Positions 8,643-16,595 of a stretch of DNA of 64,000 bases are shown here, piece after piece. The notes beneath the pieces are model-generated. The model was not told the origin of the DNA and did not search any database. It saw only the letters and a list, made by a program, of their open reading frames with translations. Source of the stretch: Sporosarcina sp. PTS2304. GTDB taxonomy: Bacteria > Bacillota > Bacilli > Bacillales_A > Planococcaceae. Positions within the stretch are counted from its first letter, which is position 1. The number at the start of each line of letters is the position of its first letter. A program made the translations under genes and the position numbers. Where the stretch lies: the NCBI RefSeq assembly GCF_003351785.1, contig NZ_CP031230.1, positions 1,670,001 to 1,734,000 of the forward strand, written 5' to 3'.

Positions 8643-9947
8643 ATGAGCACAAATGATACGCTAGTTGCCATTTGCAACCAATTCGCTGTGGATCACGCCA
8701 ACATCGGCATACACGCTGTTGATCAAAACGGTAGAACGATTATTTATAACCGCAAAATGAAAGAAATTGAAGGATTAAATTTAGAAGAAGTGAAAGATCG
8801 TTCTCTATTAGAATTATTTAATTTTGATACAAATGAGAGTACGCTATTGAATGTTTTGCAAAGCGGGCAACCGTCATTACACGTTAAACAAACCTATTGG
8901 AACAGAAAAGATATGGAAATTACAACGATGAATGATACATATCCCGTCTACTATGCAGATAAATTGCTCGGTGCTATTGAATTTGCGCAAGATATAACCG
9001 CATTGGAGAAATACGTTTTGCAGCCATTGCGCCGAACGAGTAGACCTATGACATTCGATCAAATTACAGCCGAATCCGATACTATGAAGTCAGTTATTTC
9101 AACCGCAAAAAAAGCAGCGGATGCAGGCTTACCTGTCTTACTCATTGGTGAAACCGGTGTAGGTAAAGATCATATCGCAGAAGGTATTCATCACGCTTCG
9201 CCTGTGGCAGACCGAATATTTCATACGTTTCACTGTTTACATACAGATGCAGATGTTATACAGCGATTAGAGCAGCTGCTAGTGGAACAGCCCGATATGA
9301 CGTTATTTTGCGAACGCATTGATCGCTTATCCATTCCATTACAACAAAGACTCGTACATGTTTTGCAACAGGCGAGCACAAGCCACCAATTTATCGCAAG
9401 TATTGGTGATGACCCTGTTGAATTAATCGCATCAGGGGCATTGGTGAAAGAGCTTTATTACTTTTTTGCTTCTTTTGCGATTAGAATCCCTCCTTTACGG
9501 AAACGGCCTGAAGATATTCTACCTTTTGTTCAAGCTTACATTACGAGTAGACAAGAAATGCTTGGAACAGCTTTATCAGCAGTTGATGATGAAGTTACAG
9601 AACTATTCGAAGGATATAGCTGGCCAGGCAATTTACGCGAGCTAGAACTTTTACTCGATGAAGTGTCGTCGATGTGGGCAATGGAAGAGACATTAACAGA
9701 AGAAATGTTGCCTTTGCAATTCCGTGCCAAAGTAGACGGGACTTCTACTACAGAATCACAACCTAGCGACTTTCTTATTCAAAGCGAATCAAAATTAGTA
9801 CCTCTAGATCGGTATTTACGTGAAGCAGAAACGTATTATTTAGAAAAAGCGATGAAATTGCATGAAGGCAATATTACAAAAACAGCAAATGCTCTCGGTA
9901 TGAGCAGGCAAAACTTACAATATCGCTTGAAAAAATTGCAAAACTAA
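8643..9947 (+). CDS. RocR-like regulator with a degenerate sigma-54 activator domain
   Basis: A 434-residue protein with a PAS sensor domain (about 10-120), an AAA+ domain (about 140-345) and a Fis-type HTH (405-432). Walker A is intact (GETGVGKD, 169-176), as are the IPPLRKRPEDI and SWPGNLREL blocks. Between Walker A and the Walker B site about 15 residues, including the GAFTGA loop, are missing, and Walker B reads LFCERID instead of LFLDEIG. The family normally activates sigma-54 promoters; this protein probably cannot contact sigma-54 and may regulate a housekeeping promoter. The start follows CGAGGAAGG at 8631. It is divergent from rocA, so arginine/proline catabolism is the likely target. 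Confidence 0.8.
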   Translation: MSTNDTLVAICNQFAVDHANIGIHAVDQNGRTIIYNRKMKEIEGLNLEEVKDRSLLELFNFDTNESTLLNVLQSGQPSLHVKQTYWNRKDMEITTMNDTYPVYYADKLLGAIEFAQDITALEKYVLQPLRRTSRPMTFDQITAESDTMKSVISTAKKAADAGLPVLLIGETGVGKDHIAEGIHHASPVADRIFHTFHCLHTDADVIQRLEQLLVEQPDMTLFCERIDRLSIPLQQRLVHVLQQASTSHQFIASIGDDPVELIASGALVKELYYFFASFAIRIPPLRKRPEDILPFVQAYITSRQEMLGTALSAVDDEVTELFEGYSWPGNLRELELLLDEVSSMWAMEETLTEEMLPLQFRAKVDGTSTTESQPSDFLIQSESKLVPLDRYLREAETYYLEKAMKLHEGNITKTANALGMSRQNLQYRLKKLQN

Positions 9948-9986
9948 AAAATCACGGGAGCCGCTATTGGCTCCCGTGATTTTTTA
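9946..9986. terminator. Bidirectional terminator
   Basis: Arms AAAAATCACGGGAGCC and GGCTCCCGTGATTTTT around GCTATT, with T runs in both directions. It lies between the convergent RocR-like gene and yugI. Confidence 0.9.
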
Positions 9987-10358
9987 GTGACCGGATTGTT
10001 CGATCCAATCTTTTAATTTATCTTTTAGTGAGTTAAAGCCATCCGCATCTTGTTGATCCACACGCTCTTGTAAAGACTGACGTGGACGCTGATGATTCAG
10101 GTAGGAACTCGGTGGTTCTTGTAATGCACGTATAGATAGACTAATTTTACTTGCACCGTCATCTATGTCCAATACTTTTACTCGCACTTCTTGCCCCACT
10201 TCTAAAAACTCGTGAATATCTTTGACAAAACCATACGTAATTTCAGAGATATGCACTAATCCTTGCGTGGAAGCGTCTAATGCTACAAACGCACCGTACG
10301 GTTGGATTCCGGTAATTTTTCCGATTAGCTCATCTCCTACTGCAAATTTGTGAGACAT
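9984..10358 (-). CDS. yugI: S1-domain RNA-binding protein, general stress protein 13 type
   Basis: A 124-residue protein with one S1 RNA-binding domain over residues 6-75 (GDELIGKITGIQPYGAFVAL, then GLVHISEI and VKVLDID) and a charged C-terminal tail. It matches YugI/GSP13, a ribosome-associated stress protein. Single gene, no close partner. The stop codon lies inside the shared terminator. Confidence 0.9.
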   Translation of the reverse strand: MSHKFAVGDELIGKITGIQPYGAFVALDASTQGLVHISEITYGFVKDIHEFLEVGQEVRVKVLDIDDGASKISLSIRALQEPPSSYLNHQRPRQSLQERVDQQDADGFNSLKDKLKDWIEQSGH

Positions 10359-10440
10359 GCAAAACAGCTCCCAATCTATAGTAGTATCTAGTCTGCCACT
10401 CAGGCCGTTTCATAGTATATCATATTTTAAAGAGTTGAAC

Positions 10441-10471
10441 AAAAAACCACTATAGCCTATAGTGGTTTTTT
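10441..10471. terminator. Terminator between yugI and yugE
   Basis: AAAAACCACTATAG and CTATAGTGGTTTTT form a stem with A and T runs on both sides. It ends the yugE transcript on the minus strand. Confidence 0.8.
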
Positions 10472-10484
10472 GTTACTTATAGCA

Positions 10485-10745
10485 TTAGACAATGGATTTA
10501 GCCTCGTATTTTACAGCGAGTAACTTATAAGAGATATCCATACATTTCTCTAAAGGTATCCAAATTTCATAGGAATGTTCATAGACCTCACGAATACGTT
10601 TCGCTAGATCAGTCGGATGATCAACACGTTGAAGTTCTGTGACAACATTTGTAATTTCCGAGTCGTATCCATCTTCTCCTGTTTGGAAAGGATCCCATTC
10701 CTTAAGCAACAAGACCGCTCTTTTGTTCATTTCCATCGTTTGCAT
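10485..10745 (-). CDS. yugE: DUF1871 family protein (YugE-like)
   Basis: An 86-residue acidic cytoplasmic protein with the DUF1871 pattern LLKEWDPFQTGEDGYDSEI (13-31). Its function is unknown. It starts at the ATG after AGGTGAC. The position near yugI and yugJ fits the Bacillus yug region. Confidence 0.8.
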   Translation of the reverse strand: MQTMEMNKRAVLLLKEWDPFQTGEDGYDSEITNVVTELQRVDHPTDLAKRIREVYEHSYEIWIPLEKCMDISYKLLAVKYEAKSIV

Positions 10746-10978
10746 AATTCGTCACCTGATTTGTATTTTCTTTTTATCATAGCACAGCCCACTAAAAGAA
10801 CAAAGAAAGATGCCACATTTTCGACAAATTTAAAATACCCTCACATATTTTTCGTTCAGTGTCCACTTGATCTCCTAGGGTTCCCTTAATCATTCATCCT
10901 ACTTCTGACGATACGGACACACCATCATGATTCGTCTTCGTAAAAAAATCGTTTATTGCAATGGTTTCATTTCAACTA

Positions 10979-11028
10979 AAAAAACTGTAGATCATCCTAG
11001 AATACAAAAGGATGTCTACAGTTTTTAA
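10979..11028 (-). terminator. Terminator behind the small membrane protein gene
   Basis: AAAAACTGTAGA and TCTACAGTTTTT pair, with CATCCT/AGGATG inside. On the minus strand it ends in a T run just after the stop of the gene at 11030. The rest of 10746-10978 holds no supported gene. Confidence 0.8.
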
Positions 11029-11029
11029 T

Positions 11030-11242
11030 TTATTCTACAGGATGTTGACTTTGTTGACGTTCTTTTAAAATACGTTGTTCAAGCTCTTTCGTTTCTTCTT
11101 CTTGCCGTTTAGATTTTTTGATGATCCAACGAAATACGAACAACATCAGCGTCATAAAAATAACGAATGATATAGCTGCCGGGATATATTCTGTTTTATC
11201 TTCAGGAAAATATAGGAACGGCATTAATAAAACGAAATCCAT
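11030..11242 (-). CDS. Small membrane protein, unknown function
   Basis: A 70-residue protein with a hydrophobic N-terminus, one clear membrane helix (about 21-41) and a highly charged, helix-prone tail (KKSKRQEEETKELEQRI) that may form a short coiled coil. I do not recognise the family. It lies 30 bp downstream of the peptidyl-prolyl isomerase gene on the same strand and has GGGGGA before its ATG, so it is probably co-transcribed. Confidence 0.65.
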   Translation of the reverse strand: MDFVLLMPFLYFPEDKTEYIPAAISFVIFMTLMLFVFRWIIKKSKRQEEETKELEQRILKERQQSQHPVE

Positions 11243-11272
11243 GCTAGTTTCCCCCTATTTGATACTTCAGGT

Positions 11273-11863
11273 TTATTTTTGAAGGATCTCGATAGATTCG
11301 ATTGAAATGTCTTCTTTAGGCTTATTGTCGCGATTACACTTAACACCTGCAATAGCGTCTACAACATCCATACCTTCGATCACTTGACCAAATACTGTAT
11401 GGCGTTGATCTAAATGTGGTGTACCGCCGTTTGCTGCATATGCCTCTGCAATTTCTTCAGGCCAGCCGCCTTTTTTCAGCTGATCAGGTGATGCGCCAGC
11501 TAAACCAGCGTTTTGAACGATGAAAAATTGACTTCCATTCGTATTCGGTCCTGCGTTAGCCATTGATAATGCCCCGCGAATGTTGAATAGGTCCATTGTG
11601 AATTCATCTTCGAACGTGTTACCGAAAATACTTTCTCCACCTATCCCAGTTCCTGTAGGATCTCCACCTTGAATCATGAAATCAGGAATAACGCGATGGA
11701 AAATAATACCGTTATAATAATCGTTTTCTGCATGTGTCAAGAAGTTCTCCACGGTCTTTGGTGCTTGTTCTTTAAACAGCTTTATTTTGATCGGTCCCAT
11801 TGTCGTATTCATGACAACGAGTGCTTCGTTTTCTGCTACTTCATTTGATAGTTGTGGATACAT
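11273..11863 (-). CDS. ppiB: Cyclophilin-type peptidyl-prolyl isomerase
   Basis: A 196-residue protein spanning one cyclophilin domain: [19 protein letters not shown] near residues 55-73, [19 protein letters not shown] near 96-114, and [15 protein letters not shown] near 155-169. The catalytic arginine of FHRVI is present and no signal peptide is seen, so it is cytosolic. It is longer than B. subtilis PpiB because of extra loops. AGAGGAGG precedes the ATG. Confidence 0.92.
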   Translation of the reverse strand: MYPQLSNEVAENEALVVMNTTMGPIKIKLFKEQAPKTVENFLTHAENDYYNGIIFHRVIPDFMIQGGDPTGTGIGGESIFGNTFEDEFTMDLFNIRGALSMANAGPNTNGSQFFIVQNAGLAGASPDQLKKGGWPEEIAEAYAANGGTPHLDQRHTVFGQVIEGMDVVDAIAGVKCNRDNKPKEDISIESIEILQK

Positions 11864-12064
11864 GGAATTCCTCCTCTAATTTACGTGCAAGTTTATACTA
11901 TTTCATTTTGTCTTGTACATGAAAACAGTCTACCATAAACGATCAGGAATTTCGATATTTCTACTTGTGACAGTTAGTTGACAGCTCGTAAGCAATATGG
12001 TTTCCTTCGCTTACCGAATTGTTTTATACTACAACGTATACAAAATTATAAGGGTGGTCCTATT

Positions 12065-13306
12065 TTGAGTAGACATAAAAAGAATTTTATTATCATCTGG
12101 GTGACCAACTTCCTTGTAGCAGGTACGATGACGATGATTATGCCTTTTCTGTCGTTATATATAGAGACATTCGGAGACTTTTCCGAAGAATATGTTCAAA
12201 AGTGGGCAGGCTTGATTTTTGGAGCCACATTCATCACAGCATTGATTATGTCGCCTATTTGGGGTCGATTTGCCGATCGTTACGGATTTAAGCCTATTTT
12301 GCTTATCAATGGTTTTGGTATAGCAATTTCAGTGTTTTTAATGGGTTTTGTAGATTCAGTAGGTGCCTTTCTCGTGTTGCGATTAGTTAACGGATTGGTC
12401 ACTGGTTTCTTACCTACCTCTTTAGCTTTTATTTCGTCACAAACTCCGCGCGAGCAAGCGGGAAAAATGCTTGGCACATTACAGATGGGCGGCGTGGCGG
12501 GAATGTTGTTCGGTCCCGTTTTAGGTGGATTGATGGCGGATAGTTTCGGTTTCAGCTATACATTCATAATTACGTCGGTATCTGTCGTTATTGCAGCATT
12601 ACTTGTTCTGGTCGGTATTAAAGAAGAACATCGCGTCAAGACGAGAAAAGTTGTAGCGTATTCACGAAAAGTCATTTTAGGTGGACTTTTCAAACACCGT
12701 TTAATGTTCAACGTGATGATTGTTACGACATTGATACAAGTTGGGAACTTTAGTATTCAGCCTTTACTTTCACTCTATGTAGCCGATTTAACTCATGCTG
12801 CAACGAATGTAGCCTTTCTCGCTGGATTAACATTCAGTGCAACTGGTCTTGGAAATTTACTGTTTGCACGTATGTGGGGGAAATTTGGAGATGACTTTGG
12901 TTATGAAAAAGTACTAGGCGTATTACTCATACTGTCTTTCGTCTTTATCATTCCACAAGCGTTTGTTTCTTCTTTATGGCAACTAGTTCTTTTGCGCTTC
13001 TTATTTGGTATTTCAACTGGCGGAATGATTCCTATTACTACAGCTCTCGTCAGACGTGAAGCCCCACTGGAAGTACAAGGGGAAGTAATGGGCTATAATA
13101 CTAGCTTCCGTTTCCTCGGTAATATTATCGGTCCGATGTTCGGGGGTATCGTCAGCGGCTATATCGGTATCCCGGCGGTCTTTATCGTTACAGGCGCGTT
13201 GTTCGTCATCGGGTATATGTTTCTGACGTATGCTATGAAACGTCCGACTCAAGATTTCGAACATTACTTGGAAGATCAACAAGTCGCAGCAAATCAAAAA
13301 GTTTAA
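12065..13306 (+). CDS. MFS efflux transporter
   Basis: A 413-residue protein with twelve predicted membrane helices and the MFS loop 2-3 motif GRFADRYGFKP (about 64-74). The second half repeats it as GKFGDDFGYEK. It resembles drug:H+ antiporters; the substrate is unknown. The reading frame is open further upstream, but the TTG at 12065 follows AAGGGTGG and gives a proper N-terminus (SRHKKNFIIIWVTNF). It is divergent from ppiB. Confidence 0.85.
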   Translation: MSRHKKNFIIIWVTNFLVAGTMTMIMPFLSLYIETFGDFSEEYVQKWAGLIFGATFITALIMSPIWGRFADRYGFKPILLINGFGIAISVFLMGFVDSVGAFLVLRLVNGLVTGFLPTSLAFISSQTPREQAGKMLGTLQMGGVAGMLFGPVLGGLMADSFGFSYTFIITSVSVVIAALLVLVGIKEEHRVKTRKVVAYSRKVILGGLFKHRLMFNVMIVTTLIQVGNFSIQPLLSLYVADLTHAATNVAFLAGLTFSATGLGNLLFARMWGKFGDDFGYEKVLGVLLILSFVFIIPQAFVSSLWQLVLLRFLFGISTGGMIPITTALVRREAPLEVQGEVMGYNTSFRFLGNIIGPMFGGIVSGYIGIPAVFIVTGALFVIGYMFLTYAMKRPTQDFEHYLEDQQVAANQKV

Positions 13307-13323
13307 ATCTCGCTCAATCTGTA

Positions 13324-13368
13324 GACTGTGGACAAACCGTTTTATACGTGTTTGTTCACAGTTTTTTT
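13324..13368 (+). terminator. Terminator behind the MFS gene
   Basis: ACTGTGGACAAAC and GTTTGTTCACAGT pair imperfectly and are followed by seven Ts. Confidence 0.8.
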
Positions 13369-13540
13369 GTGATAAATAACAGGACTAAGCGATTCTTATT
13401 TTACTTGCAAATAACGTTTTACGTATGAGATCTACAATAGCTCATCGGTTTAATAATTCTGTTTTCTCTCATTCTTTGGAAATTCATGTTATATTTCATG
13501 CAATACAATTTGAATTTTTCACGGGTAAGGAGGGTGTCTG

Positions 13541-15394
13541 TTGAGGCAGCTACTCGGTTTATTGATAACGATCGCTTGTGTTCCACTCTTATTATTTATT
13601 CAAAATAAAATACAAGCCGAAGCGGTACAAACGGAAACTCTTCACGAAAATATTCGGGAAGCCGTGCAACTGCAAGCCCCCGTTATTGTAGCACCTGTAC
13701 AAATGAAAGACCGCTACGGACAAATGTTTGCTGAAGAGTACGTCGAATGGCGACGACCGACAGATTTGAAAGATATGACATTTTTCACACGGCAACTATT
13801 TTTGCAAAGTGAAGACCGTACGTTTTATGAACATCGAGGGTATGATATCGCGGCTATTATTCGTGCATTTACAATCAATGCGGCGGCAGATGATAAACGA
13901 CAAGGCGCCTCCACGATTACTCAACAAGTGGTTCGTATGCGTTATTTAACTACCGAGAAAACATATGAGCGGAAATTTAAGGAGTTATTTCTAGCTGCTG
14001 AATTGGAAAAACAGTCTTCTAAAGACGATATTTTAGAAATGTATTTGAATGAAATGTATTTCGGACATCGCGTATATGGATTAGGCGGAGCAGCCACTTA
14101 CTATTTCAGCAAACCTCTTGAAAAATTAAACGAAGGGGAAATTGCATTTTTAGCTGCAATTCCGAATAACCCTGCTCTTTATGATCCATTGAAACACTTC
14201 GATCGGACAAAGGAACGTCAAGAACGTCTGCTGAACGTGCTTGTCAAACAGCAAATCATTACAGAAGAGCAATATGAAGAATACATACACTTGCCTATTC
14301 GGCTGCATGTGAAGAAAAAAGAACAAGATTTTCCTATGTATAGTTCGTATGTCTTGGATGAACTTAAACAATTGATTGCACGTTCTGAAGGATTAGAAGC
14401 CTCTCTAGCAAAATCAAAAACACCTGAGGAAAAACAGCGCTGGCAACAAGTGATTACTCAACGAGCGAATGAAATCACTGGACAAGGATTGATCATTGAA
14501 ACAGCGCTAAATCCAACGAAACAGCAACATGATGAAAATAGGTTGTCAGCACTTATCGGCAATCGTGGGGTACAAGCAGGCGCTGCAATTATAGACAATA
14601 ATACGCGCGAAATTGTCAGTTTGTACGCGGGCGCAGGCTATAAGAAAACGGACTTTAATCGTTCTTACCAAGCCGTTCGCCAGCCTGGATCCGCAATCAA
14701 GCCGTTGCTCGTTTACGCGCCATTCTTTGAAAGCGGTCCATTCCATGCGGATACGCCAATTAATAGCAGTAATATTTGTATACAAGGCTATTGCCCGCGA
14801 AATTTCGGAAACTATCAATTTGGCACAACATCCATTCGCGAAGCATTTACGAATAGTTACAATACGACAGCTGTTCGCTTATTGCAGCGCGTTGGTATAG
14901 AACAGGCTTTCGCTTATTTGAAACCTTTTCACTTTCAACATGTATCAGAAGACGACTATAGCTATCCAGCTGCACTAGGCGGGTTTTCAAAAGGAGTCAC
15001 GCCATTGGAGTTAGCTAGTGCGACAACCAGTTTCTTGGACGGTATGTATTCCCCCCCCCATGCGATTCGCGCTGTAAAAGACTTGGACGGTAATCTTTTA
15101 TACAAATGGGACGAATCACCGAAAAATATCTGGTCCGGCTCTACAGTTAAAAGCATCCGCTCCCTCATGCAGGATGTCGTACGAAACGGTACAGGTAAAG
15201 GTATTACCTATTCGACAAACTATACCGGAGCGAAAACAGGCACAACAGATGCCTTCAAAGATTTATGGGTAATCGGGATGAACGATCACTATACATCTGC
15301 GGTATGGATCGGATATGACAAACCAACCCCCATCCCTGCAATACGAGATCAAAAATTACACCTTCGTGCATTCTCAGCTACGATGCGCGAGTAA
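13541..15394 (+). CDS. Class A penicillin-binding protein
   Basis: A 617-residue bifunctional peptidoglycan synthase: N-terminal membrane anchor (5-21), glycosyltransferase domain with catalytic E91 in LQSEDRTFYEHRG and GASTITQQVVRMRYL, then a transpeptidase domain with nucleophile S384 in GSAIK, SYN in TNSYNTTA and AKTGTTDAF. It acts outside the membrane. The start is a TTG behind AAGGAGG. The last five codons and the stop overlap a degenerate first unit of the 21-bp repeat array that follows, so the natural C-terminal tail may have been replaced. B. subtilis PbpD has similar length, so function is probably retained. Confidence 0.9.
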   Translation: MRQLLGLLITIACVPLLLFIQNKIQAEAVQTETLHENIREAVQLQAPVIVAPVQMKDRYGQMFAEEYVEWRRPTDLKDMTFFTRQLFLQSEDRTFYEHRGYDIAAIIRAFTINAAADDKRQGASTITQQVVRMRYLTTEKTYERKFKELFLAAELEKQSSKDDILEMYLNEMYFGHRVYGLGGAATYYFSKPLEKLNEGEIAFLAAIPNNPALYDPLKHFDRTKERQERLLNVLVKQQIITEEQYEEYIHLPIRLHVKKKEQDFPMYSSYVLDELKQLIARSEGLEASLAKSKTPEEKQRWQQVITQRANEITGQGLIIETALNPTKQQHDENRLSALIGNRGVQAGAAIIDNNTREIVSLYAGAGYKKTDFNRSYQAVRQPGSAIKPLLVYAPFFESGPFHADTPINSSNICIQGYCPRNFGNYQFGTTSIREAFTNSYNTTAVRLLQRVGIEQAFAYLKPFHFQHVSEDDYSYPAALGGFSKGVTPLELASATTSFLDGMYSPPHAIRAVKDLDGNLLYKWDESPKNIWSGSTVKSIRSLMQDVVRNGTGKGITYSTNYTGAKTGTTDAFKDLWVIGMNDHYTSAVWIGYDKPTPIPAIRDQKLHLRAFSATMRE

Positions 15395-15692
15395 CTCGCT
15401 ATGAGCGGAAGTGGCAATTCTATGAGCGCGAACACTCTCGCTATGAGCGGAAGTGGCAATTCTATGAGCGCGAACACTCTCGCTATGAGCGGAAGTGGCA
15501 ATTCTATGAGCGCGAGCACTCTCGCTATGAGCGGAAGTGGCAATTCTATGAGCGCGAACACTCTCGCTATGAGCGGAAGCGGCAATTCTATGAGCGCGAA
15601 CACTCTCGCTATGAGCGGAAGTGGCAATTCTATGAGCGCAAGCACTCTCGCTATGAGCGGAAGTGGCAATTCTATGAGCGCGGCCTCTCTAA
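15378..15692 (+). repeat. 21-bp CTATGAGCG array, 14 exact cores
   Basis: CTATGAGCG occurs at 15399 and then every 21 bp without a slip to 15672 (14 sites). The 12 bases between cores alternate between GAAGTGGCAATT and CGAACACTCTCG, making a 42-bp higher-order unit. A degenerate first unit (15378-15398) encodes the end of the PBP. It lies between convergent genes. The open frame it creates is a by-product of the 21-bp period. Confidence 0.95.
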
Positions 15693-15734
15693 ACTTTCAG
15701 AACCTTAATCCATCAAATAATCTGTCTTCACAAG

Positions 15735-15789
15735 AAAAGGACTATCACAGAAAATCAGACACCACTGACTTTCTGCATAGTCCTTTTTT
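15735..15789 (+). terminator. Terminator between the repeat array and yufK
   Basis: AAAAGGACTAT and ATAGTCCTTTTTT pair, with AAAATCAG/CTGACTTTCT pairing inside. It ends PBP transcription after the array. Confidence 0.8.
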
Positions 15790-15841
15790 AAATTTCAACA
15801 ACTGAAAACAAACTAACTGCAAATAATTTTAAAGAGGAGTT

Positions 15842-16414
15842 TCATTTGATAGGGTTAGCTAACGGAATACTAGCCAATAATCCATTATACAAGCGGATTA
15901 AAATATAGACGAGCACAGCTAACAAAACACTCCATACAATGATTTGAAAAAAGATCAAGCCGACCGTATGAGTCAATGTCATAAACGGACTTAACTTATA
16001 CACCACATAAATAAAATAAATAAAAGACGTGATGACAAAAATAAGAACGAGTGTCTTCCACGATTGAATACCTGCAGCAGAAGCAAGCGCTCCAAGAAAA
16101 TAAATGACTGCTCCTGATTTCGTAGCGCTATAAGACGCATCTGCCTCTTTTCGTAAAAAGAATAATAATGCCGTTTCGTGGATAGTTGTTGCAATTAACT
16201 TCAGCGCTGCAAAAACCATGAAAAACAACAATGTATACATCGTTAATAAAAAGATACGCAACTGAAAATCAGATAGAAACTCACGCATTCCTTGATATAA
16301 ACCAATTTCTTTAAAAAAGACGGTTGATTCTCCTACACTGTAAACGCCGAACGTCAAACTGAACAACACGATCGTCACAAAAGGTAAATAACCGAACAAA
16401 TATGGATTTTTCAT
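15842..16414 (-). CDS. yufK: YufK-like membrane protein (DUF5366)
   Basis: A 190-residue protein with five or six membrane helices and no soluble domain, resembling B. subtilis YufK, which is also encoded beside the mrp region. Function is unknown. The ATG at 16414 is preferred because GAGGTG lies just before it; the ATG four codons earlier would contain that site. It is divergent from mrpA. Confidence 0.75.
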   Translation of the reverse strand: MKNPYLFGYLPFVTIVLFSLTFGVYSVGESTVFFKEIGLYQGMREFLSDFQLRIFLLTMYTLLFFMVFAALKLIATTIHETALLFFLRKEADASYSATKSGAVIYFLGALASAAGIQSWKTLVLIFVITSFIYFIYVVYKLSPFMTLTHTVGLIFFQIIVWSVLLAVLVYILIRLYNGLLASIPLANPIK

Positions 16415-16496
16415 AAGACACCTCAAAAATATTTTTTACACTCCTAATAATATAAGAAGGAAGTCGAATAAAGCAATAATTGGTCAATTGTCGTCT

Positions 16497-16525
16497 ATGC
16501 AATTTAAAATGTTTTGCGCTATACT
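16497..16525 (+). promoter_or_regulatory. Candidate mrp operon promoter
   Basis: ATGCAA (16497-16502), a 17-bp spacer and TATACT (16520-16525) lie about 70 bp before the mrpA start. The -35 box is weak. Confidence 0.4.
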
Positions 16526-16595
16526 AACAAATACGTCCAAACATACACCGTTGGACTTTTATCATGTACAGAACTTGTATGGAAGGAGGATTCTT

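Noticed and set aside
10935..11030. 34-codon ORF on the plus strand starting MIRLRKK
   Set aside because: Its second half is the terminator of the minus-strand gene at 11030, and there is no SD.
15401..15805. Open frame of 134 codons with SGSGNSMSA-type repeats over the 21-bp array
   Set aside because: The frame is open only because 21 is a multiple of 3. It has no SD, and the related array at 44.5 kb has a 41-bp period that keeps no frame.
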